Of a stretch of DNA of 15,594 nt, positions 1-7,676 are shown in pieces. The translations under genes were made by a program, and so were the position numbers. The notes under the pieces were generated by a model. That model ran no database searches. It was not told the origin of the DNA and worked only from the letters and a program-made list of their open reading frames with translations. Each line of letters opens with the position of its first letter. Position 1 is the first letter of the stretch. This stretch comes from Actinomycetota bacterium (GTDB lineage Bacteria > Actinomycetota > Actinomycetes > Streptosporangiales > Streptosporangiaceae), in NCBI GenBank assembly GCA_003242605.1, contig QGUZ01000103.1:1-15594 (forward strand), read 5' to 3'.

Positions 1-13
1 GTAGGTCGCGGAC

Positions 14-92
14 CCCCCCGTGTCCCTGCCCCGCCCCGCCCCCGCCCCCCCCCTCCCCCCCCCCCTCCCCCCCCCGCCCCCCCCGCCGGCGC
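14..92. repeat. Poly-C low-complexity tract
   Basis: Almost pure C, with runs of 7-10 C broken by single T, G or A bases. It encodes a run of Pro and then Arg/Ala inside the formal start of the first gene. Such tracts are prone to sequencing and assembly error. The frame downstream is clearly coding, while the sequence upstream carries an in-frame stop. Confidence 0.8.
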
Positions 93-1114
93 GCCGCCGG
101 CCGCCGCGCGCCGCCGCGGCCGCCGCGGCCGACGCGGACCTCGCGGTACGGCTCGCCGACGGGCGCCGGATCGCGGCGGACGCCGTGATCCTCGCCCTCG
201 GCAACCGCCCGCCGGCCCCGCTGCCCGGCGTGCCCGCCCACCCCCGGCACATCGCCGACCCGTGGGCGGGCGACGCGCTCGCCGCGATCGACGACGGCGT
301 GCCCGTTCTCGTCGTCGGCACCGGGCTCACCATGGTCGACGTCGCGCTCACCGTGACCCGCGCGCACCCCGGCACCGTGGTGTACGCGCTGTCCCGGCGC
401 GCCCTGCTGCCCCGGCCGCACCGGGCCGACCCGGCCCCGCCGTACCCGGTCCGGCTGCCGCCCGGCGGGCCGCTGCGGGTGGCCGGCCTGCTCGCCGCGG
501 TGCGCCGCGCCGTACGGGAGAACGGCGGCGAGTGGCACGGCGTCGTGGACGGGCTGCGCCCGCGCATCCCGGAGCTGTGGCGGCGGCTCGACGTGGACCA
601 GCGGCGGCTGTTTGTCCGGCGGGTGGCCCGCTACTGGGAGATCCACCGGCACCGCATGCCGCCCGCCGCCGCGGCCGCGGTCGCCGAGCTGCGGGAACGC
701 GGCCGGCTCCGGCTGCTGCGCGGCCGGCTGCGCGGGGCGGAGCCCGTGGCGGACGGCCTGCTGGCGCGCGCCGACCTCGACGGCGGCCCGGCCGAGCTGC
801 GCGTCGGCTGGATCGTCAACGCCACCGGCCCCGGGTGCGACGTGGCCGCCGACCCGTTCCTGGCGGGTCTGATCGCCGCCGGTACGGCACGGCCCGATGC
901 GCTGCGGCTCGGCCTCGACGCGGCCCCGGACGGCGCCGTGCTCGACGCGGCCGGGCGGCCGAGCGACCGCCTGTTCGCCCTCGGTCCGCTGCTGCGCGGG
1001 CTCCACTACGAGACGACCGCCGTGCCGGAGATCCGCGCCCAGGCCGCGGCGCTCGCCCCCCGGCTGCTGCGGATCGCCAGGTCCCGCACCGCCCGCACCC
1101 AGCCCGCGGCGTGA
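20..1114 (+). CDS. FAD/NAD(P)-binding protein (YdhS/COG4529-like), N-terminus missing or garbled
   Basis: Probable flavoprotein of the uncharacterised FAD/NAD(P)-binding YdhS-like family; substrate unknown. From about residue 40 the protein looks genuine: a strand ending in VILALGN (residues 57-62), a second Rossmann-type glycine motif VLVVGTGLTMVD (96-107), and a C-terminal GPLLRGLHYETTAVPEIR stretch typical of the family end. Residues 1-38 are only Pro, Arg and Ala, encoded by a poly-C/GC tract, and the first dinucleotide-binding motif (GxGxxG) expected at the N-terminus of a ~450-residue family member is absent. An in-frame TAG lies at positions 2-4, so the listed GTG start is only the formal ORF start. 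I infer a 5'-incomplete gene or sequence error in the C tract. It ends 9 bp before the convergent methyltransferase gene. Confidence 0.7.
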   Translation: MSLPRPAPAPPLPPPLPPPPPPPARRRPPRAAAAAAADADLAVRLADGRRIAADAVILALGNRPPAPLPGVPAHPRHIADPWAGDALAAIDDGVPVLVVGTGLTMVDVALTVTRAHPGTVVYALSRRALLPRPHRADPAPPYPVRLPPGGPLRVAGLLAAVRRAVRENGGEWHGVVDGLRPRIPELWRRLDVDQRRLFVRRVARYWEIHRHRMPPAAAAAVAELRERGRLRLLRGRLRGAEPVADGLLARADLDGGPAELRVGWIVNATGPGCDVAADPFLAGLIAAGTARPDALRLGLDAAPDGAVLDAAGRPSDRLFALGPLLRGLHYETTAVPEIRAQAAALAPRLLRIARSRTARTQPAA

Positions 1115-1123
1115 CCCAGGGGC

Positions 1124-1834
1124 CTAGGGGCGCCGCGCGAGCACCAGCGCGCAGCGCGCGGTGCCGTCCCTGCGGCGGCCCAGCGCCTCCAGCGGGACCG
1201 TGCGCACCGTGAACCCGGCCGCGGCGAGCTCGCCGCGGATCGCCGAGAGCCGGCAGGTGCCGTAGTACATGATGAACCTCGGCCGCCAGATCGCGTTCCG
1301 CACCCGCATGACGAGGTCGAACCCGTTCATCAGCCAGTAGGGGACCGAGCCGATCGGCGGCGGCGCGCCGAGCGGGAACGCCAGCAGCCCGCCCGGCCGC
1401 AGCGCCCGGTACACCCCGGCGAACAGCGCGGGCCGCTCCGCGGGCAGGAAGTGCCCGAGCGCGCCGAAGGTGACCGCGAGGTCGAACGCCGAGGTGAACG
1501 GCAGCGCCCGCGCGTCCGCCCGCACCCACGTCGCGTCCGGATGGGCGAGCCGTGCCCGGGCGAGCATGCCCGCGCTGAAATCCACCCCCACGACGCGCTC
1601 CCGGCACACCGGCGCGAGCGCCCGCATGCCCGCGCCGGTGCCGCAGCACACGTCCAGCCCGCGCGCGAACGGCCCGAGCGGGCGCAGCGCCTCGGCGGTC
1701 GCGTCGAGCACCGCGTCCGGGGTGCGGAACGGCGTGTGGTCGAACTTCGGGGCGAGCAGGTCGTAGCCGCGCTGCACCGACGACAGCCCTTGGACCACGA
1801 GCTCGCCCAGCGACGGACCCTGCGGCGAGAACAC
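1124..1834 (-). CDS. Class I SAM-dependent methyltransferase
   Basis: A 236-residue methyltransferase of the Methyltransf_11/25 type; acceptor unknown. Motif I is LDVCCGTGAG (residues 60-69), followed by the acidic strand VVGVDFSAGM (81-90), a post-motif DARALPF (107-113) and the LRPGGLLAFPLG strand (145-156). The reading frame stays open far upstream, but that upstream protein is Arg/Pro/Ala-rich and unlike the family. I therefore chose the GTG at 1834, which gives a family-like N-terminus. No good Shine-Dalgarno is seen, but TACGCT sits six bases upstream of the GTG, which would suit a leaderless transcript. The gene is convergent with the flavoprotein gene. Function beyond methyl transfer cannot be inferred. 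Confidence 0.8.
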   Translation of the reverse strand: MFSPQGPSLGELVVQGLSSVQRGYDLLAPKFDHTPFRTPDAVLDATAEALRPLGPFARGLDVCCGTGAGMRALAPVCRERVVGVDFSAGMLARARLAHPDATWVRADARALPFTSAFDLAVTFGALGHFLPAERPALFAGVYRALRPGGLLAFPLGAPPPIGSVPYWLMNGFDLVMRVRNAIWRPRFIMYYGTCRLSAIRGELAAAGFTVRTVPLEALGRRRDGTARCALVLARRP

Positions 1835-2120
1835 GCGCCCAGCGTACGGCGTCGCCGCCCGCCGCGAGCGGGCGTTCGGCGGCCGGCACCGCACGGCGGA
1901 CCGCTCGTGAATCCGCGACGAGCCGGTCACCGCCGGCGCACCACCCGCCCGTGCACGGGGGAGGGTCAGGCGGCCGGTCCATCGGGGCATGCCGCGGCGA
2001 CGCCGCCGGGGACCGATGGCCGCACCGCTCCGGTGGGAGCGCGCCATGTGCCACACTCCCGCGGTCCCGGCGGATCGGCGTGGGCGCGCCGGGGCAGCCC
2101 GCACCGCGGCGAGCCGCCTG
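1835..2120. other. Non-coding gap; one imperfect hairpin
   Basis: No gene is supported here: the open frames are Arg/Pro/Ala-rich shadows. The only structure noticed is an inverted repeat at 1899-1908 and 1918-1928 (GACCGCTCGT against ACGAGCCGGTC, one-base bulge, nine-base loop). It has no T tract, so it is a poor intrinsic terminator. It could be a hairpin downstream of the TetR gene or a regulator site. Confidence 0.4.
1841..1846 (-). promoter_or_regulatory. Candidate -10 element for leaderless methyltransferase mRNA
   Basis: TACGCT (TANNNT) on the minus strand is followed by six bases and then GTG at 1834. This spacing places transcription start at or next to the start codon. No convincing -35 was found, so this is a weak call. 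Confidence 0.35.
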
Positions 2121-2864
2121 TCACCCCTGTGCAGGCGTGGCGTGCGGGGGCTCGTAGTCCAGCGCGAACATGCCGCACAGGTCCCGCAGGCACTCCTCGA
2201 AGACCGGCTCCAGGTCGCGGTAGGCGAACTCGAGCTGCTTCATGACCTCCATGCACAGCAGTCCGTAGAGCCGGATCCACGCGGTGAGGAACACGTGCAG
2301 CGCCTCCGGCGGCAGCAGCCCGCCGATCCTCGCGGCGTAGTCGCACACCTGGGCGCGGAGCGACGGGTCAAGCTCGTCGAGGTCCGGGACCGGGAAGCCC
2401 CGCTCCTCCCAGACCTTCGCGATCTCCTCCATGAAGACCCGCTCGAACTCGTATCCGGCCTCGGTGCGGGGCGAGTCGGCGCCGGACTCCCCGGGGGCCG
2501 GGTGCGGGCTGGCGAACATCCAGCCGAACTCGGCGGGATGCGCGATCGACCACTCCCGCAGCGCACGGCACATGGCGAGGATGCGCCGGTTGGCCGGTGC
2601 CGCCGCCCACGCCGTACGCGTCTCCTCGAGCACCGCGGTGAGCTCGCGATAGAAGCCCGCGGTCACCGCCGCCACCAGCTCGTCCCGGCTCGCGTAGTAG
2701 CGGTACAGCGCGGGCCCGCTCATGCCGAGCTCGCGGGCGAGCGCGTTGATCGTCACCGCCGCGGGGCCCTCGCTCACCAGCAGCCTGCGCGCGGCCGCAT
2801 GGATCTGGCGCACCGTCGCCTCGCGCAGCCGCTCCCTGCGGCTCACGATGTTGCGTGCCGTCAT
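2121..2864 (-). CDS. TetR/AcrR-family transcriptional repressor (cassette 1)
   Basis: A 247-residue DNA-binding repressor. The N-terminal helix-turn-helix is about residues 38-59, including TINALARELGMSGPALYRYY, and the ligand domain contains a Trp-rich helix resembling the WHG-type TetR C-terminal domain. The frame is open from 2921, but I chose the ATG at 2864 because a GAGAGG ribosome site lies just upstream and the earlier residues do not resemble a TetR N-terminus. It is divergent from the siderophore-interacting-type flavoprotein gene, and a 31-bp palindrome lies between them. I infer that it represses both itself and the flavoprotein gene; the inducer is unknown. Confidence 0.88.
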   Translation of the reverse strand: MTARNIVSRRERLREATVRQIHAAARRLLVSEGPAAVTINALARELGMSGPALYRYYASRDELVAAVTAGFYRELTAVLEETRTAWAAAPANRRILAMCRALREWSIAHPAEFGWMFASPHPAPGESGADSPRTEAGYEFERVFMEEIAKVWEERGFPVPDLDELDPSLRAQVCDYAARIGGLLPPEALHVFLTAWIRLYGLLCMEVMKQLEFAYRDLEPVFEECLRDLCGMFALDYEPPHATPAQG

Positions 2865-2887
2865 CGAGCCCCTCTCGCTATGTGCCG

Positions 2888-2918
2888 TTGACACCGTCGA
2901 GTATCGCAGTGTTAGAGT
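2888..2918 (+). promoter_or_regulatory. Promoter of the flavoprotein gene
   Basis: TTGACA at 2888-2893 is a perfect -35 consensus. TAGAGT at 2913-2918 matches the actinomycete TAGRRT -10, with a 19-base spacer. The -10 lies inside the palindrome at 2912-2942, so a repressor bound there would block transcription. The start at 2990 would leave a leader of roughly 65 bases. Confidence 0.6.
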
Positions 2919-2942
2919 CATTAACGAAGTTAATGCCTCTAA
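2912..2942. promoter_or_regulatory. 31-bp palindromic operator, cassette 1
   Basis: The left arm is TTAGAGTCATTAAC and the right arm GTTAATGCCTCTAA. They are inverted copies with 13 of 14 positions matching around a three-base centre. It lies between divergent tetR and flavoprotein genes, over the -10. A TetR dimer site is the simplest reading. It differs from the IdeR/DtxR iron box. Confidence 0.75.
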
Positions 2943-2989
2943 CTCAACGAATCAAGGCACTAGCCCACCACGCCATTCAGGGAGTCGGC

Positions 2990-3775
2990 ATGGAAACCGG
3001 CAGGACGACGGCCGGGCGTGGCCGTACCGCGATCAAACCCCTGGAGCGGATCTTCGCCAGGCACGTGTCGGAGGGCACGGTCACCGAGGTCGGCCTGGTC
3101 ACGCCGACGCTCAAGCGGATCCGCATCCGCTGCGAGACCGTGGACACCTGGTCCTACGTCCCCGGCCAGCACGTCCGGGTGGAGATCAACGACCCCCTGT
3201 CGCTGTACGGCATCCTCCGCCCCGGAGACACCCTGCGGACGTACACCGTCTGGGATCTGTCCGTGGCCGACCGGACGTTCGAACTCCGCGCCCACCTCTA
3301 CAACGGAAACGGCATCGGCCTGAATTGGGCCCGCACCGTCGAACCCGGGGATTCGGTGAAGTTCTGGGGACCGATGGGCGATTTCCACCCGAATCCGGAG
3401 GCCCTGTTCCACGTCTTCATCGGCGAGGAGACCGCCTCGGTCGCGTTCGGCCCGATGATCCGCGCGCTGGGCCCGGACGCGGAGGTGTACGGCGTGCTGG
3501 AGAGCGAGACCGCCGAGGACGAGGTTCCCATCCCCGGCCCGCACCACCTGGTCCGCGTCCACCGCAACGGGGCCTCCGCGGTGGCCTCCCACACCCTGCT
3601 CACCGCGGTCTGCGACCTCGACCTCCCCGGCAACACCGGCATGGCCTACATCGCCGGCGAGGCCCGCACCTGCCAGCTCATCCGCAACCACCTGGTCCGC
3701 GACCGCAACTGGCCCCGCAAGTCCATCAAGGTCAAGCCCTTCTGGACCCCGAACAAGCGCGGCCTCCACCACTGA
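2990..3775 (+). CDS. Siderophore-interacting protein-type FAD reductase
   Basis: A 261-residue cytoplasmic flavoprotein of the SIP family (FAD_binding_9 plus SIP domain), whose known members use NAD(P)H to reduce ferric siderophores and release iron. The FAD domain carries PGQHVRVEI (58-66) and the FAD motif RTYTVWD (83-89). The nucleotide-binding half has FIGEETAS (143-150) and the C-terminal YIAGEARTC (220-228) and KPFWTPNKRG (249-258). Length is normal. I chose the ATG at 2990, which has GGGAG five to six bases upstream; earlier in-frame starts lie in the operator. The gene stands alone, with no siderophore biosynthesis or uptake gene beside it. Its promoter is overlapped by a TetR-type palindrome, so a chemical signal rather than iron may control it (inference). 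Confidence 0.85.
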   Translation: METGRTTAGRGRTAIKPLERIFARHVSEGTVTEVGLVTPTLKRIRIRCETVDTWSYVPGQHVRVEINDPLSLYGILRPGDTLRTYTVWDLSVADRTFELRAHLYNGNGIGLNWARTVEPGDSVKFWGPMGDFHPNPEALFHVFIGEETASVAFGPMIRALGPDAEVYGVLESETAEDEVPIPGPHHLVRVHRNGASAVASHTLLTAVCDLDLPGNTGMAYIAGEARTCQLIRNHLVRDRNWPRKSIKVKPFWTPNKRGLHH

Positions 3776-4020
3776 CCGCAAGCGTTCCGGCGTCGCGCGC
3801 CCATCGCCGTGGCAGCGAATGTCGCGCCGTTTCGCAGGCCGGAGGACCGGGCGGGAGTCGAGAATCTCCGGGTGCCGACCGGCATCAGATCGCGGAGGCG
3901 ATCAGGTCCGCTCGCCACACCGGCACACCTTCGGCCGCGCTCGCTCGCACGACGACCGGCCGGCAACCGTATCCGGCGTCCCAGCAGCCCGTTCGACTAC
4001 CCAGCCTGCTGCGGGAACGC
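3776..4020. other. Intergenic gap between convergent genes
   Basis: No gene is supported. There is a short stem, CAGCAG at 3982-3987 pairing with CTGCTG at 4006-4011, near the permease stop. A second pairs GATCGC with GCGATC around 3887-3902. Neither has a T tract; they may be weak terminators for the converging transcripts. Confidence 0.35.
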
Positions 4021-5673
4021 TCACTTGGTCTCCAGATCGCGGCGGCGGAAGCCGTACAGGCCGAGGGCGATGAGGGCGGCGGCGATCGCGGTGAGGGCGA
4101 GCAGCGGGGTCCAGGTGAAGTCCTCGACCGGGAGCCGGGGGACGTGGCTGAACGGGGACAGGGCGGTCGCCCAGGAGGGGAGCCGCAGGAGCATGCCCAG
4201 GTAGCCGGTGACGCCGACGTACCCGACGAACAGCCAGGCCAGCACGGTCGCCCGGGGAAGCCAGCCCACCAGGGCCACGGCGAGGCCGGCCGTCACCCAC
4301 AGCGCCGGGATGTGGACCGCGGCGGCGGCCACGGCCTTGCCGAAGAGGCCGGTCTCCGCCACCGTGGGGGCGCCGGTCGCGGCGAGGGCCAGACCCGAGA
4401 GGAGGAGCATCACCGGCCCGCCCGCCAGGGCCACCGCCAGGTGGCTTGCGAGCCAGCGGGTGCGGGACAGGCCGGTCGCGAGCACCGGTTCGGCCCGGCC
4501 GGCGGTCTCCTCCGACCGCGGCCGGAGCGCCGTGATCACCACGTGGACCGTCGCGACGAGCGTGAAGATCGTTGTGACCATGGCGATGAACGAGTCGATG
4601 ACCGTGGCCCCGCCCAGCGCGGCGAGCGCGTCCTGCAGCACCTGGATGTCCCGGAACATCTCCTCGATGTCGCCGAGGAACGGGCCGTACGACGCGCCGA
4701 GCAGCAGCGCGCCGACGGCGAACCCGATCAGCATCCCCCGGTGCAGGCGCAGCGCGAATCCGAGCGGGGTGGCGAGCAGCCGGGAGGCCGCCGGCCTGCC
4801 GCGCCGGGCCGCGCGCAGGCCGGCGCCGAGGTCGCGGCGCAGGCTGAGGGCGAAGCCGGCGGCGGCGAGCACCGCGGCCGCGGCCAGGTTGAGCAGCAGC
4901 GGCCACCAGCGGTCGTCGAGGTAGGGGAAGGTCTGCTGGGCCCAGCCGATCGGGGAGGCCCACGACAGCGCGCTGTCCGCCGAGTCGCCGGCCGCGCGGA
5001 CCAGGTAGGCCGCGCCGACGACCGCGAACCCCATGCCCGAGGCGCCCCGGGAGTGCGCGGTGAGCTGGACCGTCACCGCGGCGACCCCGGCGAACGTGAC
5101 GCCGGTCGCCGCGTGGGCCGCGCCGTACAGCAGGCTGCCCTGCCACGTCGTGCCCTCCAGGCCGAGCGCGCCCATGCCGAGCGCCAGGAGGATCGCGAGG
5201 GCGGCGTTCACCGCGACGGCGAGGATGAGCGCGGCGGCGAGCTGGGCGTGGCGGCCGACCGGGGCCGCGCGGACGAGCTCGGCGCGGCCGGTCTCCTCCT
5301 CGGCCCGGGTGTGCCGGGTCACCAGGAGCACGCTCATGATCCCGACGAAGACCACGACGAAGCCGAGCAGCTGGTGGCTCACCATCGAGCCGTAGTGGTA
5401 GTCGCTCAGATAGCGCTGGGGACCGGTGAACGCCAGCCCGGCGGGGCTGTTCATCGTGGCCATCGCGGTCCGGCGGGCGGCCTCGGTCGGGTACAGCTCC
5501 GGGAACGCGGCCGCGGGCCAGACGCTGCCGAGGGTGAGGGCGGCGAGCCACACCGGGATGCGCACGCGGTCCCGGCGGAGGGCGAACCGCACCAGGCGGC
5601 CCGTCCCGGCCAGCGCGTTCCCGGCGGCCGGCCCCGCGGTACGGCCGAGGGCGGGGGTGGCGGTCGCGGTCAT
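4021..5673 (-). CDS. ABC exporter permease, two homologous halves (polyketide-antibiotic exporter type)
   Basis: A 550-residue integral membrane protein with about twelve hydrophobic helices, resembling the actinobacterial 'exporter of polyketide antibiotics' ABC permeases. It has an internal duplication: the cytoplasmic motif RAEEETGRAELVRAAPVGR (123-141) recurs as RSEETAGRAEPVLATGLSR (386-404), each between membrane segments, so one chain supplies both transmembrane halves. The ATG at 5673 has GGAGGTGAGG just upstream. The ATPase gene stops five bases before it, implying translational coupling. It should assemble with the upstream ATPase to export a hydrophobic compound; the substrate cannot be read from sequence. 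It is the last gene of the TetR-ATPase-permease operon. Confidence 0.9.
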   Translation of the reverse strand: MTATATPALGRTAGPAAGNALAGTGRLVRFALRRDRVRIPVWLAALTLGSVWPAAAFPELYPTEAARRTAMATMNSPAGLAFTGPQRYLSDYHYGSMVSHQLLGFVVVFVGIMSVLLVTRHTRAEEETGRAELVRAAPVGRHAQLAAALILAVAVNAALAILLALGMGALGLEGTTWQGSLLYGAAHAATGVTFAGVAAVTVQLTAHSRGASGMGFAVVGAAYLVRAAGDSADSALSWASPIGWAQQTFPYLDDRWWPLLLNLAAAAVLAAAGFALSLRRDLGAGLRAARRGRPAASRLLATPLGFALRLHRGMLIGFAVGALLLGASYGPFLGDIEEMFRDIQVLQDALAALGGATVIDSFIAMVTTIFTLVATVHVVITALRPRSEETAGRAEPVLATGLSRTRWLASHLAVALAGGPVMLLLSGLALAATGAPTVAETGLFGKAVAAAAVHIPALWVTAGLAVALVGWLPRATVLAWLFVGYVGVTGYLGMLLRLPSWATALSPFSHVPRLPVEDFTWTPLLALTAIAAALIALGLYGFRRRDLETK

Positions 5674-5677
5674 CTCC

Positions 5678-6598
5678 TCACCTCCTCGCGGCGGCGGTGC
5701 CGTTCCCGGCGGCGAGGTCGTCGCCGTAGTGCCGGAGCATGAGCTCCTCGAGTGTCGGCGGGTGGCTGGTGAGCGCGCGGATGCCGAAGGCGGTCAGGTG
5801 CTTGATCGCGCCGTCGAGGTGGGCGCCGTCCACCGCGAACCGCACCCGGGTGCCGCTCACCTCGGCGTCGTGCACGCCGGGCAGCCGGTCGAGCCCGGTC
5901 ACCGGGGTGGCGGTGTCGGCCTCGACGGTGGTGCGGGTGAGGTGGCGCATCTCGGCGAGCGTGCCGGACTGCACGATCCTGCCCTGGCGGATGATGCTGA
6001 TCCGGTCGGCGAGCTTCTCGACCTGGGCGAGGATGTGGCTGGACAGCAGCACGGTACGGCCGGCCGCCTTGACCTCGCGGATCACCTCCTGGAACACGAC
6101 CTCCATGAGCGGGTCGAGCCCGGCGGTCGGCTCGTCGAGCAGCAGCAGCTCGGCGTCGGAGGCGAGCGCGGCCACGATCGCGACCTTCTGCCGGTTGCCC
6201 TTGGAGTAGGTGCGGCCCTTCTTCGACGGGTCGAGGTCGAAGCGTTCGATCAGCTCGTCGCGGCGCCGCCGGTTCAGCCCGCCGCGGAGGCTGCCGAGCA
6301 GGTCGATGGCCTCGCCCCCGGTGAGGTTCGGCCACAGCTCGACGTCGCCCGGCACGTACGCGATGCGCCGGTGCAGGGCGACCGCGTCGGCCCACGGGTC
6401 GCCGCCGAGCACGGTGACCGAGCCCGCGTCGGCCCGCAGGATGCCGAGCAGGATCCGGATCGTGGTGGACTTCCCGGCGCCGTTCGGGCCGAGGAAGCCG
6501 TGGACCTCGCCCGCGTTCACGGTGAGGTCGAGCCCGTCGAGGGCCCGCGTCGCCCCAAAGGTCTTGACGAGCCCGGAGGTGGCGATGGCAGCGGTCAT
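5678..6598 (-). CDS. ABC transporter ATP-binding protein
   Basis: A 306-residue nucleotide-binding subunit of a drug-export ABC transporter. Walker A is GPNGAGKST (37-45), the C-loop region is YSKGNRQKV (131-139) rather than canonical LSGGQ, Walker B is LLLLDEPTAG (151-160) and the H-loop is SSHIL (186-190). The C-terminal ~85 residues form an extra domain typical of DrrA-like exporters. I chose the ATG at 6598, although the frame is open further upstream, because it overlaps the TetR stop as ATGA and begins with a normal ABC N-terminus (MTAAIATSGLVKTFG). It powers the permease encoded immediately downstream. Confidence 0.93.
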   Translation of the reverse strand: MTAAIATSGLVKTFGATRALDGLDLTVNAGEVHGFLGPNGAGKSTTIRILLGILRADAGSVTVLGGDPWADAVALHRRIAYVPGDVELWPNLTGGEAIDLLGSLRGGLNRRRRDELIERFDLDPSKKGRTYSKGNRQKVAIVAALASDAELLLLDEPTAGLDPLMEVVFQEVIREVKAAGRTVLLSSHILAQVEKLADRISIIRQGRIVQSGTLAEMRHLTRTTVEADTATPVTGLDRLPGVHDAEVSGTRVRFAVDGAHLDGAIKHLTAFGIRALTSHPPTLEELMLRHYGDDLAAGNGTAAARR

Positions 6599-7317
6599 GT
6601 CGTTTCCCGGTCCGTGTTCTCGTTCCGCTCGGCCGGCCGCTCTTCGGCGGCCTGCCGTTCGGCGGTCTTCATGGCGTCCCGCCACTTCTCGTAGAAGTCC
6701 TCGTCGAGGACGCCCTTGGCGAGGACCTCGGCGTTGATCCGCATCCACTTGATCAGCGAGCGGGTGTCGCTCTCGAGGAGGTCGATCCCGAGCAGCCGTT
6801 TGACGTGCTCGTGCAGCACGAGCGTGCCCAGTTGCCACAGGCACAGCAGGGCCGCCGTCTCCCGGAGGTTCTCGGTCGGTTTGATCAGCCCGTTCGCGAT
6901 CCCGTCGGCCAGGTAGGACAGTGAGTCCTCGACCATCTCGTCGATCAGCTCGTCCACGTGCGGCGAGCCGTCGGCGATCGTCCTGGCCAGGTAGCGGAGG
7001 ATCGGCGTGCCGTCGTACCCCTCCCGGATGGCCTGGAACGGGTCGAGGTTCCTGCCGGCCGCCATCGCCTTGCTCTTCTGCTCCCTGATCAAGGAGGCGA
7101 CGTACTCGTCGCAGGCGGCCCGCAGCCCGTCCTTCGAGCCGAAGTGGTGGATGACGAGCGGGGTCGACACGCCCGCGTCGGCGGCGATGTCCTTCAGGTT
7201 CGTGGCCGCCACCCCGTGGGTGGCGAAACGCTCGATCGCGGCGTCCCGGATCCGCGCCCGCGCGGTGCGGTCGGAATCGGTGGTTCGCCTGCGCCTCGGC
7301 GGGCCTTTCGCGGTCAT
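6595..7317 (-). CDS. TetR/AcrR-family repressor of the ABC exporter operon (cassette 2)
   Basis: A 240-residue repressor with helix-turn-helix at about residues 39-60 (TNLKDIAADAGVSTPLVIHHFG), then an all-helical ligand domain. The C-terminal ~30 residues are charged and Glu/Arg-rich. I chose the ATG at 7317, with GGCGAG about six bases upstream; a GTG directly before it (7320) is the alternative. Its stop overlaps the ATPase start by four bases, so regulator, ATPase and permease form one operon. A promoter and a large palindrome lie directly upstream. Autoregulation with release by the exported drug is the likely scheme (inference). Confidence 0.9.
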   Translation of the reverse strand: MTAKGPPRRRRTTDSDRTARARIRDAAIERFATHGVAATNLKDIAADAGVSTPLVIHHFGSKDGLRAACDEYVASLIREQKSKAMAAGRNLDPFQAIREGYDGTPILRYLARTIADGSPHVDELIDEMVEDSLSYLADGIANGLIKPTENLRETAALLCLWQLGTLVLHEHVKRLLGIDLLESDTRSLIKWMRINAEVLAKGVLDEDFYEKWRDAMKTAERQAAEERPAERNENTDRETT

Positions 7318-7325
7318 CACAACTC

Positions 7326-7363
7326 GCCTGAACTCTGCTCAGTCTGCTGAATCGAGTTCAGGC
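7326..7363. promoter_or_regulatory. 38-bp palindromic operator, cassette 2
   Basis: Perfect ten-base outer arms GCCTGAACTC (7326-7335) and GAGTTCAGGC (7354-7363). Inside them TCAG (7339-7342) and CTGA (7347-7350) share the same centre. The site covers the -10 and the start of transcription of the TetR-ABC operon. The length would suit two TetR dimers. A further GTTCAG half-arm occurs at 7372-7377. Confidence 0.75.
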
Positions 7364-7388
7364 TAAATCGCGTTCAGTGCCCTGTCAA
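7360..7388 (-). promoter_or_regulatory. Promoter of the TetR-ABC operon
   Basis: On the minus strand TTGACA (7388-7383) is followed by a 17-base spacer and TAGCCT (7365-7360), a good actinomycete -10 (TAGNNT). The -10 overlaps the outer arm of the palindrome at 7326-7363. Transcription should start near 7353, leaving a leader of about 36 bases. Confidence 0.65.
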
Positions 7389-7676
7389 CGGTTCGGTCCG
7401 CGCCCGCGCCGCGGCCGCAAGGCGCTCGTGCAGGACGTCCCGGCCGCCGGTCACGTCGGCCGGTACGGCGTGCCGACGGGGCGGCGAGGCGGCGCCGCGT
7501 CCTGACCGGGCGGCCCGTCGTCGATCGCGTACGGCGGGGCCCGCGGCCGGGCCGTACCGGTCGCCCGGGCGCAGTGAGGAGACGCATCCGGGCGGCGGCC
7601 GCGGAACCGCTCGCCCGGTGGGCGCGCCCGCTCGCCCCGGACGCCGTCGCCGGGCCGGGCCGTACCGGGCGGAGCG
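7389..7676. other. Intergenic gap with a 15-bp direct repeat
   Basis: No gene is supported; open frames here are Arg/Ala/Pro-rich shadows. The 15-base sequence GCCGGGCCGTACCGG occurs twice, at 7546-7560 and 7654-7668, in the same orientation. No terminator with a T tract was seen. Confidence 0.45.

Noticed and set aside
2912..2942. Iron box (DtxR/IdeR site) upstream of the SIP gene
   Set aside because: It begins TTAG and ends CTAA like an iron box, but is 31 bp with CATTAAC cores and lacks the AGGTTAGG-type consensus.
2722..5742. A 1006-codon plus-strand open frame
   Set aside because: It is a high-GC shadow crossing the TetR, SIP and ABC genes; its product is low-complexity Arg/Gly/Glu/Pro-rich with no domain.
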